Assembly (NCBI GenBank): GCA_013420905.1
Contig: JAAXNY010000017.1
Span: 744,001-808,000, forward strand
Origin: Collybia mongolica
Taxonomy: Eukaryota; Basidiomycota; Agaricomycetes; Agaricales; Clitocybaceae
DNA: 64,000 nucleotides
Reading direction: 5' to 3'
Shown piece by piece: positions 11,251 to 23,008 of the stretch (its first letter is position 1; every line of letters begins with the position of its first letter). The translations under genes and the position numbers were made by a program. A model generated the notes under the pieces. The model did not search any database. It was given only the letters and a program-made list of their open reading frames with translations, and was not told where the DNA came from.

Positions 11251-13333
11251 GCTGTTAGCTACTGGTGACACCGACGCCGCTGTCTCTGTATTCAATGTCG
11301 ACCTCGACAAAACATTTGGTCCCGTGCTCATTGGCACTTTTCTGGCTTGTTGGTTCTACGGAATGAGTGTTCTTCAGACGATCTTGTATTTCATCCTCTT
11401 TCCAAAAGATCAACCATACGTCAGAGGCTTGGTCCTGATCTCGCCCCTTTCTTTGCTGGCTGTAATCTGACAAAGATTGTTAGGTTCTGTTCAACTTGGT
11501 TATCTGTGGGGCCTTGATTTTCGCTTTGGGTAAGTCCGAAATGGTCTTTATCCACGTTCATTTGTTTCAATGTGCTACCTTAGCCTCAGGTTCATATGCA
11601 ACCCTCATACGCCATTTTGGAAATGTAGCCCACTTGGCAGCACTCAGCTGGTAGGTCTCTTGTTTCTCCACCGGAAATGTCGCCTGACTGCTGCACTAGG
11701 GGATCACAAGTAATCATTTTTTCGCGTCCCCCTATTTAGTTAGACCTAACAAATTAATTTGGTAGGCAAGCTCGTTCCTTACGGTCAGTACTTTCAACCC
11801 GTCTTAACACACGGCGGCATGGTCCTGATACTATGTTTTTATTGAGAGTATCCAAATCCTTGTAGTTCAAATGTAACACCTTGTCTCGTTCTCGTCACTC
11901 CATCCTCTGAAACAACTGATTTTGTTCCCAAAGCTTCTTTGCTTTCCGCGTCCTTCGCAGTAAGATTTTATTACTTACCGACTAGGGTCTCGTTGAGATT
12001 TCTTCCAGTGAGTCGGAGTTGGATAGCATTTGCAGTTGCAGTGAGTGCTTATTTCCAAAAGTCCCATGGCGTCTACTTACTGAAGCCTACAATTCAAGAT
12101 ACCTTTCGTTTTCGCTACTGCCGGCATGTTTTCTTGATTTCAGAGTCCTTGTCAATCACTTAAGATTTGGATCTTTGTTAGCTGTTGGTTTAAGTGAGTA
12201 ACCCCTTTATATTTGTTTCCCATCGACTCGAGTTTATTAAACCGCGGGGTTCCAGCTACCTTTGGACGAATGTATGCGCAACTTTATTCGGCTTCATATT
12301 GGCATCTTATCCTTTTACAGCGAAATAGACTCGTCGCCAGGAGGCGTAGCTAGCACAAAGGTTCGTTCTCGACCCAAAAACAAAGAAAGACCGCTTTCTC
12401 ACCCTGATATCTGCCCTCAGAATCTCAATCTCGTGACTGATGTCATGATGATCGTTACAGACCTTCTTCTCGCGGGGATGCTTTCCTATTATCTTCGTCG
12501 GGAAAGGTCCAATGCATTGTCAGCAGGATCTTAGCATTTATGTATTGTAATTGCAACTAAAGTGACTGGAATAGGGCCTCAACCAACACTATCATTACCA
12601 ATCTCATGATATATACCATTGGAACAGGAGCCTTCACAGCGTACGTAATTTTCTCTCAAGGATGAATATCGTTTCAATCACATTCACATAAATAATCTTA
12701 GTGTCTTGGCCTTAATAGGGTTTATTTTTGTGCGTGATTATGAACCTTTGCTATCCGTAATTCTGACAGTTTGACAGCGTCAAGTAAGGCCAGATACAGC
12801 AGCCAACGCGTGTCTTTATGTTTTACTTCCTCACAGTGAGATCCCATTTTCCTCTTTCGTGATCGTGGGTGACACATTCGGCAGCTTACTCGAATGCTTT
12901 GCTTATAACGTAAGACGTTGTTCAATTGAGAATTTAACCTCGATATAACACTTGGCTTAGAATCAATGCACGCGTGATGTTAAGGCAGGTGTGGAGTAAA
13001 TCATCAGCTGTCGAGATGCCGGAGTTTCGTGCAGCTCAGAGGCAGTATTCCGGAAGCACTCAAATCTCGAGAGCCGTAGGGCTTGGTACTAGTACCTCGG
13101 GAGGCGGCCGTGACAACGATGGCATCAAAGTATGTGAAAACGATATTCGTTATCCTTAGACCGTCTGACATTGCCATGGTTTGAACAAAATCAGATTGCC
13201 CTACCTGAACATTCTCTTTCAGTGCACAGAGGTGAGCCGATGCGCTTTTACTTACTCTTCAACGATACTCATTGTTTCAGACGTCACGGTAATCGGTGGC
13301 TCTGGTGGAGATATCGAGTCCAAGCACCACTGA
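11222..13333 (+). CDS. DUF6534-type multi-pass membrane protein, 5' end overlapping a transposon end
   Basis: The first exon encodes DLDKTFGPVLIGTFLACWFYG and then QTILYFILFPKD, the hallmark start of DUF6534 proteins, which have about seven membrane helices and unknown function. Later exons carry SYATLIRHFGNVAHLAALSW, SFFAFRVLR, VSRSWIAFAVA, TDLLLAGMLSYYLRR and TNTIITNLMIYTIGTGAFTA, then NARVMLRQVW and a cytosolic tail ending VTVIGGSGGDIESKHH. These fall in the family order, so the gene seems largely intact, with about nine or ten exons. Exact splice sites between 11640 and 12560 are uncertain. The only in-frame Met upstream of the conserved region is at 11222 inside the KDZ repeat, so the native start and promoter may have been displaced. 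Confidence 0.72.
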
Positions 13334-14039
13334 ATACCCGCCGTAAACTTTACCTGTAGAAAATGCTCTAGTTCTCAGCGATTTTTAATCGCTATTTTTG
13401 CGATATATTTCCATTATTTATATGACTCTCACAATATAAATGGCACATTTTCATAGCTCATGATCGCACGCTGAACAAGAAATGGGACCTTTTTATTGGC
13501 AGAACTCTTCTTAAGGGAGTTTATGGCTACTCATCTGAGATCTCCCTCCCAGAGCTCAAGGGGTGGTTCCCACCACCGGAGTCCGACCGATTGAGGGTAT
13601 CAATCCATGCACCTTTATTTCATCCTTCAGAACATTCTTACTTTACTATCTTATTTCCATACTCACTCCTTGGCTTACCCTCGGCTCGAGAGGAGATGTT
13701 AGAAGTTGAGGTTGGCGTGAACACCTGGTGTCCACACTCATCAGAATTTTCACTCATCTTATCTGATCCTAATTGCTACGGTATATACCTTGTAGTCTAC
13801 CTTTTTGTTTCTAGCTCATTTACTCCTTTTTATTGGGGTGCCCAACATTATTTTCAGTCCCAAGGTTCTAGGTAGGCTATGTAGGCTGGAGTTGGATCGA
13901 ATAATTTCAGAGTAGGCCGTCTGTAGGACAAGACCTCTCCCACAGGATCAGCTTGAACTCTAGTCCACGTATTTTTTTTTTGGTCATATGTGTATCAACA
14001 TAGGTAGAGACATCCACTATCAAATACAATACAATTAAT
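13334..14039. other. Intergenic, no gene seen
   Basis: Convergent gap between the DUF6534 gene and GGPP synthase. It holds pyrimidine-rich stretches and a short open frame at 13591-13875 without family resemblance. Confidence 0.5.
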
Positions 14040-15449
14040 TCAGGTACAAATGCCCAGCATGGCGTTAAGGAGTGCCTCAAGATCAGGATTCCCACCAAGA
14101 CGTTCGACTTCTGCCCTTACAACTACATTGAGCTGATGTATCACTTCAGCTGTGTAATCGAAAGATTTGGTCTGGTCCTGAAGGTAGCTGATTGCGTGCT
14201 TCTTGAGAGTCGGCGTTGTAGGTCGCTTTTGCAAAATATCTTTTTTGTAGAGATTTGAGCCTTGTCCGAAAGGATGGAACACGAACGACTTACTCAGTAA
14301 TTGTCGGTTATCCAAATTGGCACGTACGCCATGAACCACAGGAAATGAGAATTTTCCTTCAGTCAGGTCTTCGGCAAAGCCCTTGTTGTGCGCGTACTGT
14401 AAAAATATCAGTGAAAATACCAGGAAAATAGGAGATAAATCTACTGACATTATCACTCTTTAAATTCATATAATCATCTCGTATTTGGAATAAAACACCA
14501 ATGGAATTAACCAAAGGAACATAGTCTCTAAAAATAGAAGAAACCATTGTAAATCCGTCATATTTATGACTAAGGAAGAGGAATGGTTACTCGTCTATAT
14601 TCGTTGTGCGGCAGGACATCATAAGTCTAATCGCAATGCGAAGCAAACCCCCAGTTTCTGGGCAATGTTAAGATTGTGCATCCTTCAACTGGCTGTATTC
14701 TACGTACTTTGATTAACCATCGAAATATATTGAGCCTCTGTTGGACATTGCAAGGAATCTCGCCATAAAAGGTCCAATCCTTGCCCGCGATGAAGAGCGA
14801 GCAACTCGGCTGCAAGACGCTCATCAATATAACATCGACAAAACAAGGAGTTGGATACAAACCAATAAGAACCTGGTCTAAGTTCTTTGGAGGAAACGAG
14901 CGTTCGGCAGTGGGCTCTTTGTCAATGCAAAGCCTTTCAAGGGTACGAAGCTCTTGAAATGCTAAGAAATATACATAGTTCCCGGTGTTCAACGTTTGCG
15001 GAATACCAAATAGTTTGTGCGCGACTTCAGGGCGACTCAGAAAATGACCTCTGTACAACGGGGAAAACTTTACCTGGACGCCCTCTTCGAAGCTTCGAGT
15101 TATCCTCGATATCATCAATCCTGTGTAAGCATAATTAATGGGACACAACGTATAGAAAAATGCTTGCTTACAATAGACTTGCGTTATGCAACTTCTTCAC
15201 TATGCTGATGATTATTTTCAGTTCTGGTTCAGGAACATTGAGCCATTTGTTGAACGCCATAATCATGGAGGTGCGGAATTCTTTGCCCGGATTGCACGTA
15301 AGATAAGTGTATGGCTCGAGAAGTATCTGGTTGTACAGAGTAGCTTAGTGGAGCTTCAATAAGAGACAAACTAGAACCCTCACCGCGTCGTCGTCGTTAG
15401 ACCAGCCTAAGTCCGTAGATATGACGTTAAGGATAGATGAGCAATCCAT
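14040..15449 (-). CDS. Geranylgeranyl diphosphate synthase
   Basis: A trans-isoprenyl diphosphate synthase that adds isopentenyl diphosphate to farnesyl diphosphate for carotenoids, diterpenes and protein prenylation. Read from ATG at 15449 ([16 protein letters not shown]) through about seven exons. Seen in order: [18 protein letters not shown], the first Asp-rich motif as [63 protein letters not shown], the second Asp-rich region QIRDDYMNL, and [19 protein letters not shown]. All are diagnostic, and the lack of a bulky stop residue before the first Asp motif fits a GGPP-type product. About 310 residues is a normal length. It lies 2.8 kb from the KDZ element, beyond which is the terpene synthase. 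Confidence 0.88.
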
Positions 15450-16557
15450 TATTCTAGTCACAGAAGTCCCGTGTGGTTTGATCAGACGGAAGACAATGAA
15501 TTAGCTATCAAAACAGTTTGGGCACCTGAATAGAATGAGAGTCTTCCACACAGCGACTTATATGGTGGGTGACGCCAACCTTATGATCCATTCGCTCTCG
15601 GGGGAGGGGGTGTAAACAAATAAATTATTCTCAACGCCTTCTTAGTTCGTGCATGAGAAGCTGAAACTGAATATGGACTAGCTGTTCCATATAGTGTACA
15701 GATTCGACGACCTCAGAAACTAATCTCGATGATCATGATGGCGTCTAGCAAAGTGTCAAGGTGCGGAATTTCAAGAGGTGTTAAGTTATGTAATTAAATA
15801 GACTTATTTCGCACCCGGTTAACCTTTTGGTCGATGAACTCGGGTGCCCGTTCCAATTTGGTTTATCATAAGATCTAATTTTCCCAGCACCACATACGCT
15901 AGTTAGGTCATCTCGTAGTCATGAGTGTGAACGAATAAATGATCGTCTGTCAGCTGCGCGTTACGCCTCATGATGTTTCTGCAAGCTTCATTCCTAGTAG
16001 CTATGTGATACTAATTTAGTACACAGCAGCTCCCTTGTACTGGGATTTAACGAGGGTTGTCAAACTGCTCTCCGAATCCCTCCCGGCCGGTGTCGAGCGG
16101 TTGGAGATACCCTGGCAGTGCATATCCTATTATACTGATTTAACTCTCACTAGTTCCCCCTTGTACCAAAATATCGTTTTGCGGCTAGTCGCAAGTAGGC
16201 TCCAGCTAGAGTTCCGGTTCCTTTTAGGTTCCATTGCTCCGGAATTGTTGATAAAATTTAAATATTATGTTGCAACAGCCTTGAGAGTTGTAATCGTAGG
16301 CCATCTCACCAAGTCGATGGTTGAAGTGATCGCGCGATAGAACAAATTGGGATGTTGGCTAGATTGGAGTTGGACCGGAGGTGTATTACCAGCGCGGTCA
16401 GTACGAAGTTGATGTCTCGAAGATTTGGGACACCTGCTCCCTAATTCTCATTTCGTAAAGATACATGTCGAAGGCGACAGACAGATAATCATAGTCCAAT
16501 ATCCTTTTTGTGTGTGGAATTATTATCGTGCAAACGGCGAAACGATAATTCAAAGAG
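15450..16557. other. Intergenic, no gene supported
   Basis: About 1.1 kb, probably including the promoter of the minus-strand GGPP synthase. A 101-codon frame at 16035-16340 has no recognisable domain and I do not call it. Confidence 0.5.
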
Positions 16558-16952
16558 AGGCCCCCGGAAGCTCCCCTATATGTTCGGAAATTTTTTGCGG
16601 ATTTGAGACTCCCAAAATGATGGTTTTCCCGGCCTAAAATAGCGGATTTGAGGCGATTTTGGCAAAATCCTCGGCCTATATATAGCGGATTTCAGACCTT
16701 CCTTCAGGATTTTTTTCAAGCAATGGGTCGCCGGTTCGTTTGATGCGTTTCAGTTCAAGAAGAACCAGAGCCCGTAATCACAATCCTCAAGTAGCACGAG
16801 AAAAAACATGGTCCTGATATGGCAAAAATTCTCATGCCTCTTTTCATATGTTTTATGTTTTATGACATAACTAAACCCCGGCCCATATAGCGGATTTGAG
16901 GCCCGTTCTGGCGAAAAACTTTTCCGAATATATAGGGGTGCTTCCGGGGACC
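16558..16952. mobile_element. MITE, 395 bp, with 9-bp target-site duplication
   Basis: Terminal inverted repeats share GG(C/T)CCCCGGAAGC, CCCCTATAT and TTCGGAAA over about 35 bp. The element is flanked directly by TTCAAAGAG on both sides (16549-16557 and 16953-16961). Inside, the motif GCGGATTT recurs four times, mostly as TAGCGGATTTGAGGC. There is no coding capacity. A 9-bp duplication is typical of Mutator-like transposases, while 8 bp would suggest hAT; the exact edge is uncertain by one base. Confidence 0.8.
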
Positions 16953-16961
16953 TTCAAAGAG

Positions 16962-17632
16962 TATTTGATACTCGATCTTCTACAAGTGATGTGATGTGAC
17001 GGATTCAAGCCTTCCTATTGATCATTGCACTCACTCTAACAAATCAATGAATACTTATAGTAAAACCGAGTTGTACGTGTCGTGATAGCTAAAAACTATC
17101 TTATTCTCACCACCAGATGGAACTAGTCCGAACGACCGGAACCCACGGGCATACTAAAATATAAATGCTGCCATTCCTTCTGGTAAGCTCAAAAGAACGC
17201 GCAAGTGATGTATTCCACTGAAGAGTACCTGCTGGATCGAGCTTTGATTTCTGACTCCGTGTAAGTCTCGGCACCTCACCTTTCGTTGTATCCACTTAAG
17301 CATCTTGTAGGACCAAACTTGTCAGTAAAAAATGTATGGCATTATTCATTACTTGACTTATATCTCTAGCTTTGGTACTTCGATCGACATGATTGGGATG
17401 CGCTGACGGATACAGTGTTGACTCAGACTGTTCATGTCGATTATAGTAAGACCTACAATCAACCCTGCCTTCAATTTCGATAATGCTAAACACCATTTAC
17501 ATGTGTAGCATCTTTGGTAGGAGGGGATCCCATAGGTTTGTTTTTCCCCCCGTTACTAGTGTTCTTTTTTCAGTAAATGTTTAGAACTTACACAATATTG
17601 GAACAGATATCTCAAGTCATAAACAAGTCGAA
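16962..17632. other. Intergenic, no gene supported
   Basis: Gene-poor stretch right of the MITE. Short frames on both strands show no domain. An A-to-T-rich patch lies around 17460-17580. Confidence 0.45.
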
Positions 17633-17862
17633 ACTTGGAAAGGGCTGGTCTCTGGATTGGACGCAATGATGCACAATACAAGGTACGTTCATTGATATCT
17701 TCCTGTGGTCATCAATAAACGCATTCGTTGCAGTGGTATTCTCATTGATCTGCCTCTACCTTCGAGTGACATTGAAAGGCCGACGAAAGTCAAAGTGACT
17801 ACTAATGTGGAATCTACTGTTATGCGGAGGTCGGTCGATGGTGACCCATTCCTCCAAAATGG
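17633..17862 (+). pseudogene. Possible C-terminal remnant of a membrane-protein gene
   Basis: Two blocks join across a plausible intron: LVSGLDAMMHNT and SGILIDLPLPSSDIERPTKV, continuing VKVTTNVESTVMRRS. The codon pattern looks coding, and the arrangement resembles the cytosolic tail of DUF6534-type proteins. No membrane helices of that family are recognisable upstream, so this may be the leftover of a duplicated copy or an unrelated short exon. Confidence 0.25.
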
Positions 17863-18565
17863 GGTAGGTCTCCCTTCGTAAACTTGCCCTAACTGAGCGT
17901 TGTTTAGTGGTTTTATGAATACACCCTTATGAGGGATGCACAAGCTGATTCAAAGCATCCCTGGAAGATTGCAAGCCTTAAAAATAATCGTGTGTCTCGG
18001 CTCTTATGATGCATGTAATTGTAATTGATCACTGTCTCTCAGCCTCGTGGGTAAAGGGAAATATGGCGGTTGTACAACCATACAAGTAGCCACTACGGAA
18101 AATGCTGTCTGCGGCATGGGGTGCTTCTCATGGGCGAGAGGGAGAATGAGTTGGCCTGGGTGCTTGCTTGGGTGTGTTATTGTAAGTAAATGCATGTACG
18201 TACGTGAGGCCCAAATGGGTTATCGACCACAATAAACTTTCAGTCGCGCTGCAAAACTCTCGTGTGTGAATATATAGCCATGGCCATGGCCAAAAAGTGG
18301 TGTAAAACATCGGAAACACGAAGGATGCTTGTGATTCTAACTGTTTTCGGTGAATCGTCAGAATTTCGAGAAGTCCTGGAATTGAGTCTACTCCTTCTCA
18401 CATATTTGAATGAGTCTTGGCCCTCGACAGTAGCATTTCAATGGATATCACAGTCAATGCATTCTTAACCCATACCCCATATATCCCAGGTCCCATACTC
18501 CTGCTTTCTCATAAGATCTCCCAAGTTTGTAGGTGAGGAAAATTAGTCCATAACCTATGACTCCC
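17863..18565. other. Intergenic, no gene supported
   Basis: Contains short frames on both strands, none with a recognisable family. Confidence 0.45.
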
Positions 18566-19240
18566 TCATACCCAATAACCCCTGGCTCCTGAAGTAATTC
18601 CCATGCTTTTTATTGGAATACTGGTGCTTTGGTTGTACAATTGTCGTTTCAAATCTGCATTCGTAATCTCTTTCGACCATTTCATCACTGGAGGTCCTGA
18701 ATTCGTGTTGTGAGTATCTGATTCTTCTTTAACCACGATCGGGGCCTTCGGTGGCAGGCCTTGTACATGTGTCTTCCATCCCTCTGGCAGATCCGGGTCA
18801 AGAACATGCCATTCCCAAGCAGTCCACCCGATGATTTCATGATCAATAGTGGCCTTGGTGACCACGCACTTCGCGGATGAGATCTAGAATTGCAAGCTGT
18901 CGGCCATGTCCTGCTCTTGGCTGTGTGCGGGATAGGCGACGGCCTTGAGTTGGGTGTGGGAATCAGTCGCAAACGCGGCTGTGAAGATTGAGGCGAAACG
19001 GGGAACGTCAGAAGGGAGGGCTGGGGAGATGATATGGTCTATTTTTCCTGGCGCTGCTCTGGGGCCGTTTTTTTCATCGCTACGAATAGCGAAAGGGAAT
19101 ATATAAGGACGAGAGGGCTTGTTGATGTTGAGTGAGCCTACACGTGGTGGGTGGTGATACGAGTCAAACGTGGAACGACACCGCGATGTGTCTTGTGACG
19201 GAAGACCAGAAGTTGACGATAAATGATCTCGTTCATGCAT
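18566..19240 (-). pseudogene. GNAT-type N-acetyltransferase, broken by an in-frame TAG and truncated
   Basis: The N-terminal part reads HIISPALPSDVPRFASIFTA then AFATDSHTQLKAVAYP, the pattern of fungal GNAT proteins. It continues across a TAG at 18886-18884 to ISSAKCVVTKATIDHEIIGW and TAWEWHVLDPDLPEGW, the usual conserved beta strands. Relatives would have a sense codon where TAG stands, so a single C-to-T change of CAG is the simplest cause. The acetyl-CoA loop (R/Q-x-x-G-x-G/A) expected further on is not found before the stop at 18566, so the C-terminal half also seems lost. An alternative is a 57-nt intron ending at the TAG, but its donor (GTCGCC) is poor. Confidence 0.6.
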
Positions 19241-19908
19241 CTACGAACAAACGGCGGTTCACGTTTGATCGTTTATGCAGGGACTGGTGATTGTACTGTG
19301 ATTCGCGATTGGTTTACCGGATCTTTTCAACGATATGTGATTGGGAAAATGCCCTGGTTGAGACGTGGTGTAAGTTTGTGCACTAAGAATTTCGTAAGTT
19401 ATGTTGACTCGAGATAATTCTTGACATAGTCACTTACGAGCCAGCTTTCCACGATTTTTGCAACAGTTTGTGTCAAAAGTACCCCCAGATATCCTGATAA
19501 ATAGGAATAGGAGCCTGAGGAGTGACGTTGACCGTATGTATGTAGGTCTAATTCACCTAAGTCGTCCACAACTTGCCCTCGACGACCCTAAAGGGGAATG
19601 GCCCGGCTGGCATTATGAGACTGGTATAGGTGGTGCAAGAAAAGACGGATCTGTGACCAAAAAAAACAGCACCGTTAAAATGAAGGTATTCAATAGTATA
19701 TAGGCCATTGAATACCTGTAGTTGTCTCGCGCCCCGACATGTCACACTCTTACCTAGAAACTACGTCAGGTAGGAGTCGAGTCGAGAATAAACCACAAGA
19801 GCCAATCGTATTCCAGCTTATCTGCCATAGCCCTGTTCGCTGAAAAACAACAAAACCCAATGTATTCCAAGGTGGCCTCGCGCGCAAACAAATAAATTAT
19901 AGGGCAGA
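19241..19908. other. Intergenic, no gene supported
   Basis: An 81-codon plus-strand frame at 19458-19703 has no recognisable family and is not called. Confidence 0.45.
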
Positions 19909-21233
19909 CTACCCCCATCGACTCTTCTCGCGTTGTCCCCGCCCATCACCTCCCAATGCTGATCCATAGGGCTGGAACCTGCTTTTTCGGCCTAGTGCAG
20001 TGCCAACGTCTCGCTCCCGTTCTTTTTCTTTCCCTCGGGTCTTACTTGAGGTGAAGTCAATCTGACTACGCTTTGACGATGATTGTGCGGCAGCCTGCTG
20101 CTCGGAGCGAGATTTTTGATATTCAGCTTTGGGTCGCCAACGGTACATCGAATGAATGACGTTGATGTGATGTGCATGTGTTGAATATTTATAATGGTTC
20201 GCCAGTGAGTTATAGATATTCAAGGTGTAAATCGAGGACGTTCGAGATGGGCCCCAGCATATATCATCGATAAGATCAAAGAAAACAGATTTGTGTTGAA
20301 GGCATGAACATAGCTCCGACGTCGGCAAATGTGCCACGTACCGATTCGGTCTGCGAACCATTCAGGTCTGACATCGTCAGGGTTCCATATATGGTGAGGG
20401 AAGTTGGTAGCCCGTTCATCTACGTCAACGAACTCGACAAGTTTGGCATATAAATGTGGGTTGTGAAATGATCGATTCGACATGAGCGAATCATTGAAAT
20501 GCTTGGGATTATCGGGATCCCGTTTTAGCTTGTGAAATTGAGCAAGTTTGGCCTAGATGCAGGGGTCAAAGACATTATATTATGCTCTGGACGCTCACGA
20601 ACAAAAAACGCACCTCAATGACCGGATCACAAGGTTCTGCTGACGGAGGAGGAATTCCCCAGTCCTCTACCCCGGGTATTGGTGGAGGACAGAGGAGAGC
20701 TCGAAGGCGTAATAGTTCATCTTGCGGCTCCTCTGACGTAGCTTGCTGACTAGATGAGGAATCGACATCCATAGGCGAGCCAGAACTGCGACGCTGCCCA
20801 TCTGGTCTTGGCCTTCCATCTTCGGCAATGTCATCAGATATATGGGCGCGTGTTTGGCTTTTGAGAGCCGCTGGAGGTCGGCGGATTATGACTTGTGACT
20901 TTGGTAGGCGTCGAACTATGGCGAATCAGAAAAGATGGGTCATATATATGATGACAACATACCATCTGAGGAGGCGTTAAGGCTGGACTTCAGTGATTTA
21001 TCCTGTCCGAGGCAGAAACAGCAGCCAACAAAGAGGGAAACGGCTACGACAAGGACGGGCGATGAGGATTCTTACATGCGTGTTTTGAACATTATTCCGA
21101 GTGCCATTATCCTTGGATGAAGATGCTCTGTCTTCCGACTCGCTTTGTGAGTCGTCATCGTATGCTACAAGGCCTACAGATAAGAACGTTAATTCCACTG
21201 CCGTTTTCAACGGTCTACGAGCTCACCGTGCAT
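19909..21233 (-). CDS. HCNGP-like protein (SAP30BP family)
   Basis: Human HCNGP/SAP30BP is a nuclear protein tied to transcription repression and splicing; the fungal role is less known. The first exon is only seven coding bases (ATG CAC G, start 21233), followed by a spliced [16 protein letters not shown], the standard family opening (GLVAY then an acidic stretch). Later exons give [15 protein letters not shown], then the core domain [40 protein letters not shown] and [20 protein letters not shown]. The Arg/Lys/Ser-rich tail ends [11 protein letters not shown]. Splice phases fit throughout, including the last intron between ADRI and [11 protein letters not shown]. It shares a 58-bp divergent promoter with GPI8. 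Confidence 0.88.
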
Positions 21234-21291
21234 TTTGGTTGTTGTGGTCAGAAGACAAGGTTTAGTCCAAACTCCGCAACCTGGCTGAGCA
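21234..21291. promoter_or_regulatory. 58-bp divergent intergenic region, HCNGP / GPI8
   Basis: The two start codons face away from each other with only 58 bp between, so core promoter elements must overlap or lie in the neighbouring gene. No TATA box is seen. The spacing depends on the tiny first exon of the minus-strand gene being right. Confidence 0.55.
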
Positions 21292-22776
21292 ATGCAGCTT
21301 TCCTCCGTCCTCTACCTTCTCCTATGTCTCTCAAATTGGTTCTGGGGTGTAATTTCCACTGATCCATCACAAGAGGATATTGTCCACGATTTCTTTGCCA
21401 AAAATGAAGCCCCCAACGCGAACGGGTCGGCACACACCAATAATTGGGCAGTGCTGGTGTGCGCGTCAAGATATTGGTTTAACTACAGAGTATGTCAGGA
21501 CTCCCCAAGTTTATGACCAAGCTAAAGGTATTATAGCATATGGCAAATGCCCTTGGAATGTAGGTGCATCCCCAAACCAAGGTTTTGCAGAAGTTCTCAT
21601 GCCACAGTCAGGTACCGCACCGTAAAGCGATTGGGCATACCAGACTCGAATATCATTCTCATGCTGGCCGACGACGCTTCTTGCAATACAAGGAATAAAT
21701 TTCCAGGGAGTGTGTATGCCAGCCCACACCGGGATCTTGACCTTTATGGAGACAATATTGAGGTGGATTACCGCGGTTATGAAGTGACAGTCGAGAATTT
21801 TATCCGCGTTCTAACTGGTGAGTGGCATATTCAATGTAATAACATGTACATACTTACTCACTGGCGTCCGTGTCTGTTGGGTTCTAGGCCGTGTAGAACC
21901 CTCTGTACCACGATCAAAGCGACTACTGACCGACAGCAGATCTAATGTCTTTGTATACATGACCGGACACGGCGGCAACGAGTTCCTCAAGTTTCAAGAT
22001 AACGAAGAAATTAGTGCGTTCGACATCGCAGATGCTTTCGAGCAGATGTACCAAAAGAAGAGGTTAGCGATTCCCTGGAATCACAACGAACGCAGCTAAC
22101 GATGTCAGGTATAATGAAATATTTTTTATGGTTGATACATGTCAAGCAAACACAATGTACTCAAAGTTGTACTCTCCCAATATCCTCGCCACTGGATCCT
22201 CAGAGCTCGGAGAAAACTCTTACTCTGTACGTCCTCCTGATTTAGCGTATGAACCTACCTTATTTAATATAGCCATATAGCATAGCAATGACAACGACAT
22301 CGGCGTTGCCGTGATCGACGCATACACCCACTATATCCTTGAATTCATGGAGGGCATCAATAAGACGAGTCACAAATCAATGCAGGACCTCGTGCGTGTA
22401 TTATACTTCTTCACTTCCGAATACCAACCTTGAGTTTGTCCGGCAGTTCGACTCCTTCGATTTCAAGAAGATCAACTCTCATCCAGGAGTCCGCAGCGAC
22501 CTTTTCAAGCGCCCGCTCGAGAGCGCACTGATCACTGATTTCTTTGGGGGAGTGGCTCAGGTCGAAGTTACGCCACCCCGACAAGGATCAGTTTCACCTC
22601 CTTCGAACCCACCCACCCCAGCATCCCAACCTGACCAAAAGATACCCCGCGCGGCGAGCAACGTGCCATCGACCCCACGTCTCACTTCGCTACTTGACGG
22701 ATGGAGGGAGATGCGAACATGGGGATCTGTTGCAGTGATGGGAGTCCTCATTGGTTGGGTTAGCCTGAAGAAATGA
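21292..22776 (+). CDS. GPI8: GPI-anchor transamidase catalytic subunit (GPI8 / PIG-K)
   Basis: A caspase-fold (C13) cysteine protease of the ER membrane that cleaves the C-terminal signal of proteins and attaches the GPI anchor. It begins with a signal peptide ([19 protein letters not shown]). Then [17 protein letters not shown] is joined through a short exon HMANALGM to [20 protein letters not shown]. The catalytic His lies in [14 protein letters not shown] and the catalytic Cys in [33 protein letters not shown] follows, as in all GPI8 proteins. A Pro/Ser-rich lumenal linker precedes a C-terminal membrane helix ([14 protein letters not shown]). About seven exons with consistent phases; no sign of damage. 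Confidence 0.93.
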
Positions 22777-23008
22777 GACAGTGGCCTGTCGAGTGGAACT
22801 TTTGCTACAGTTTATACCAATAATTATCTCATTCAGTAGGACTCTCGTTCAATCTTTTGCTGTAGACAATATTTATACCAGTATTTATCCACAGAAGTGG
22901 TATAGATACTTATGATGGCAAGATGAGGATGATAAAAAACAATGTACTAGTGAATACAGCAGAGCTACAACATGCTCAATTGGAAGCTTACAACCAATAT
23001 TTTTGAGA

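Noticed and set aside
1471..11258. 8-bp target duplication of the KDZ element
   Set aside because: The eight bases outside the two ends (ATGCCATT and GCTGTTAG) do not match.
16035..16340. 101-codon plus-strand frame
   Set aside because: No motif, no homologous family recalled, no splice partner.
19458..19703. 81-codon plus-strand frame
   Set aside because: Isolated, without recognisable domain or promoter signals.
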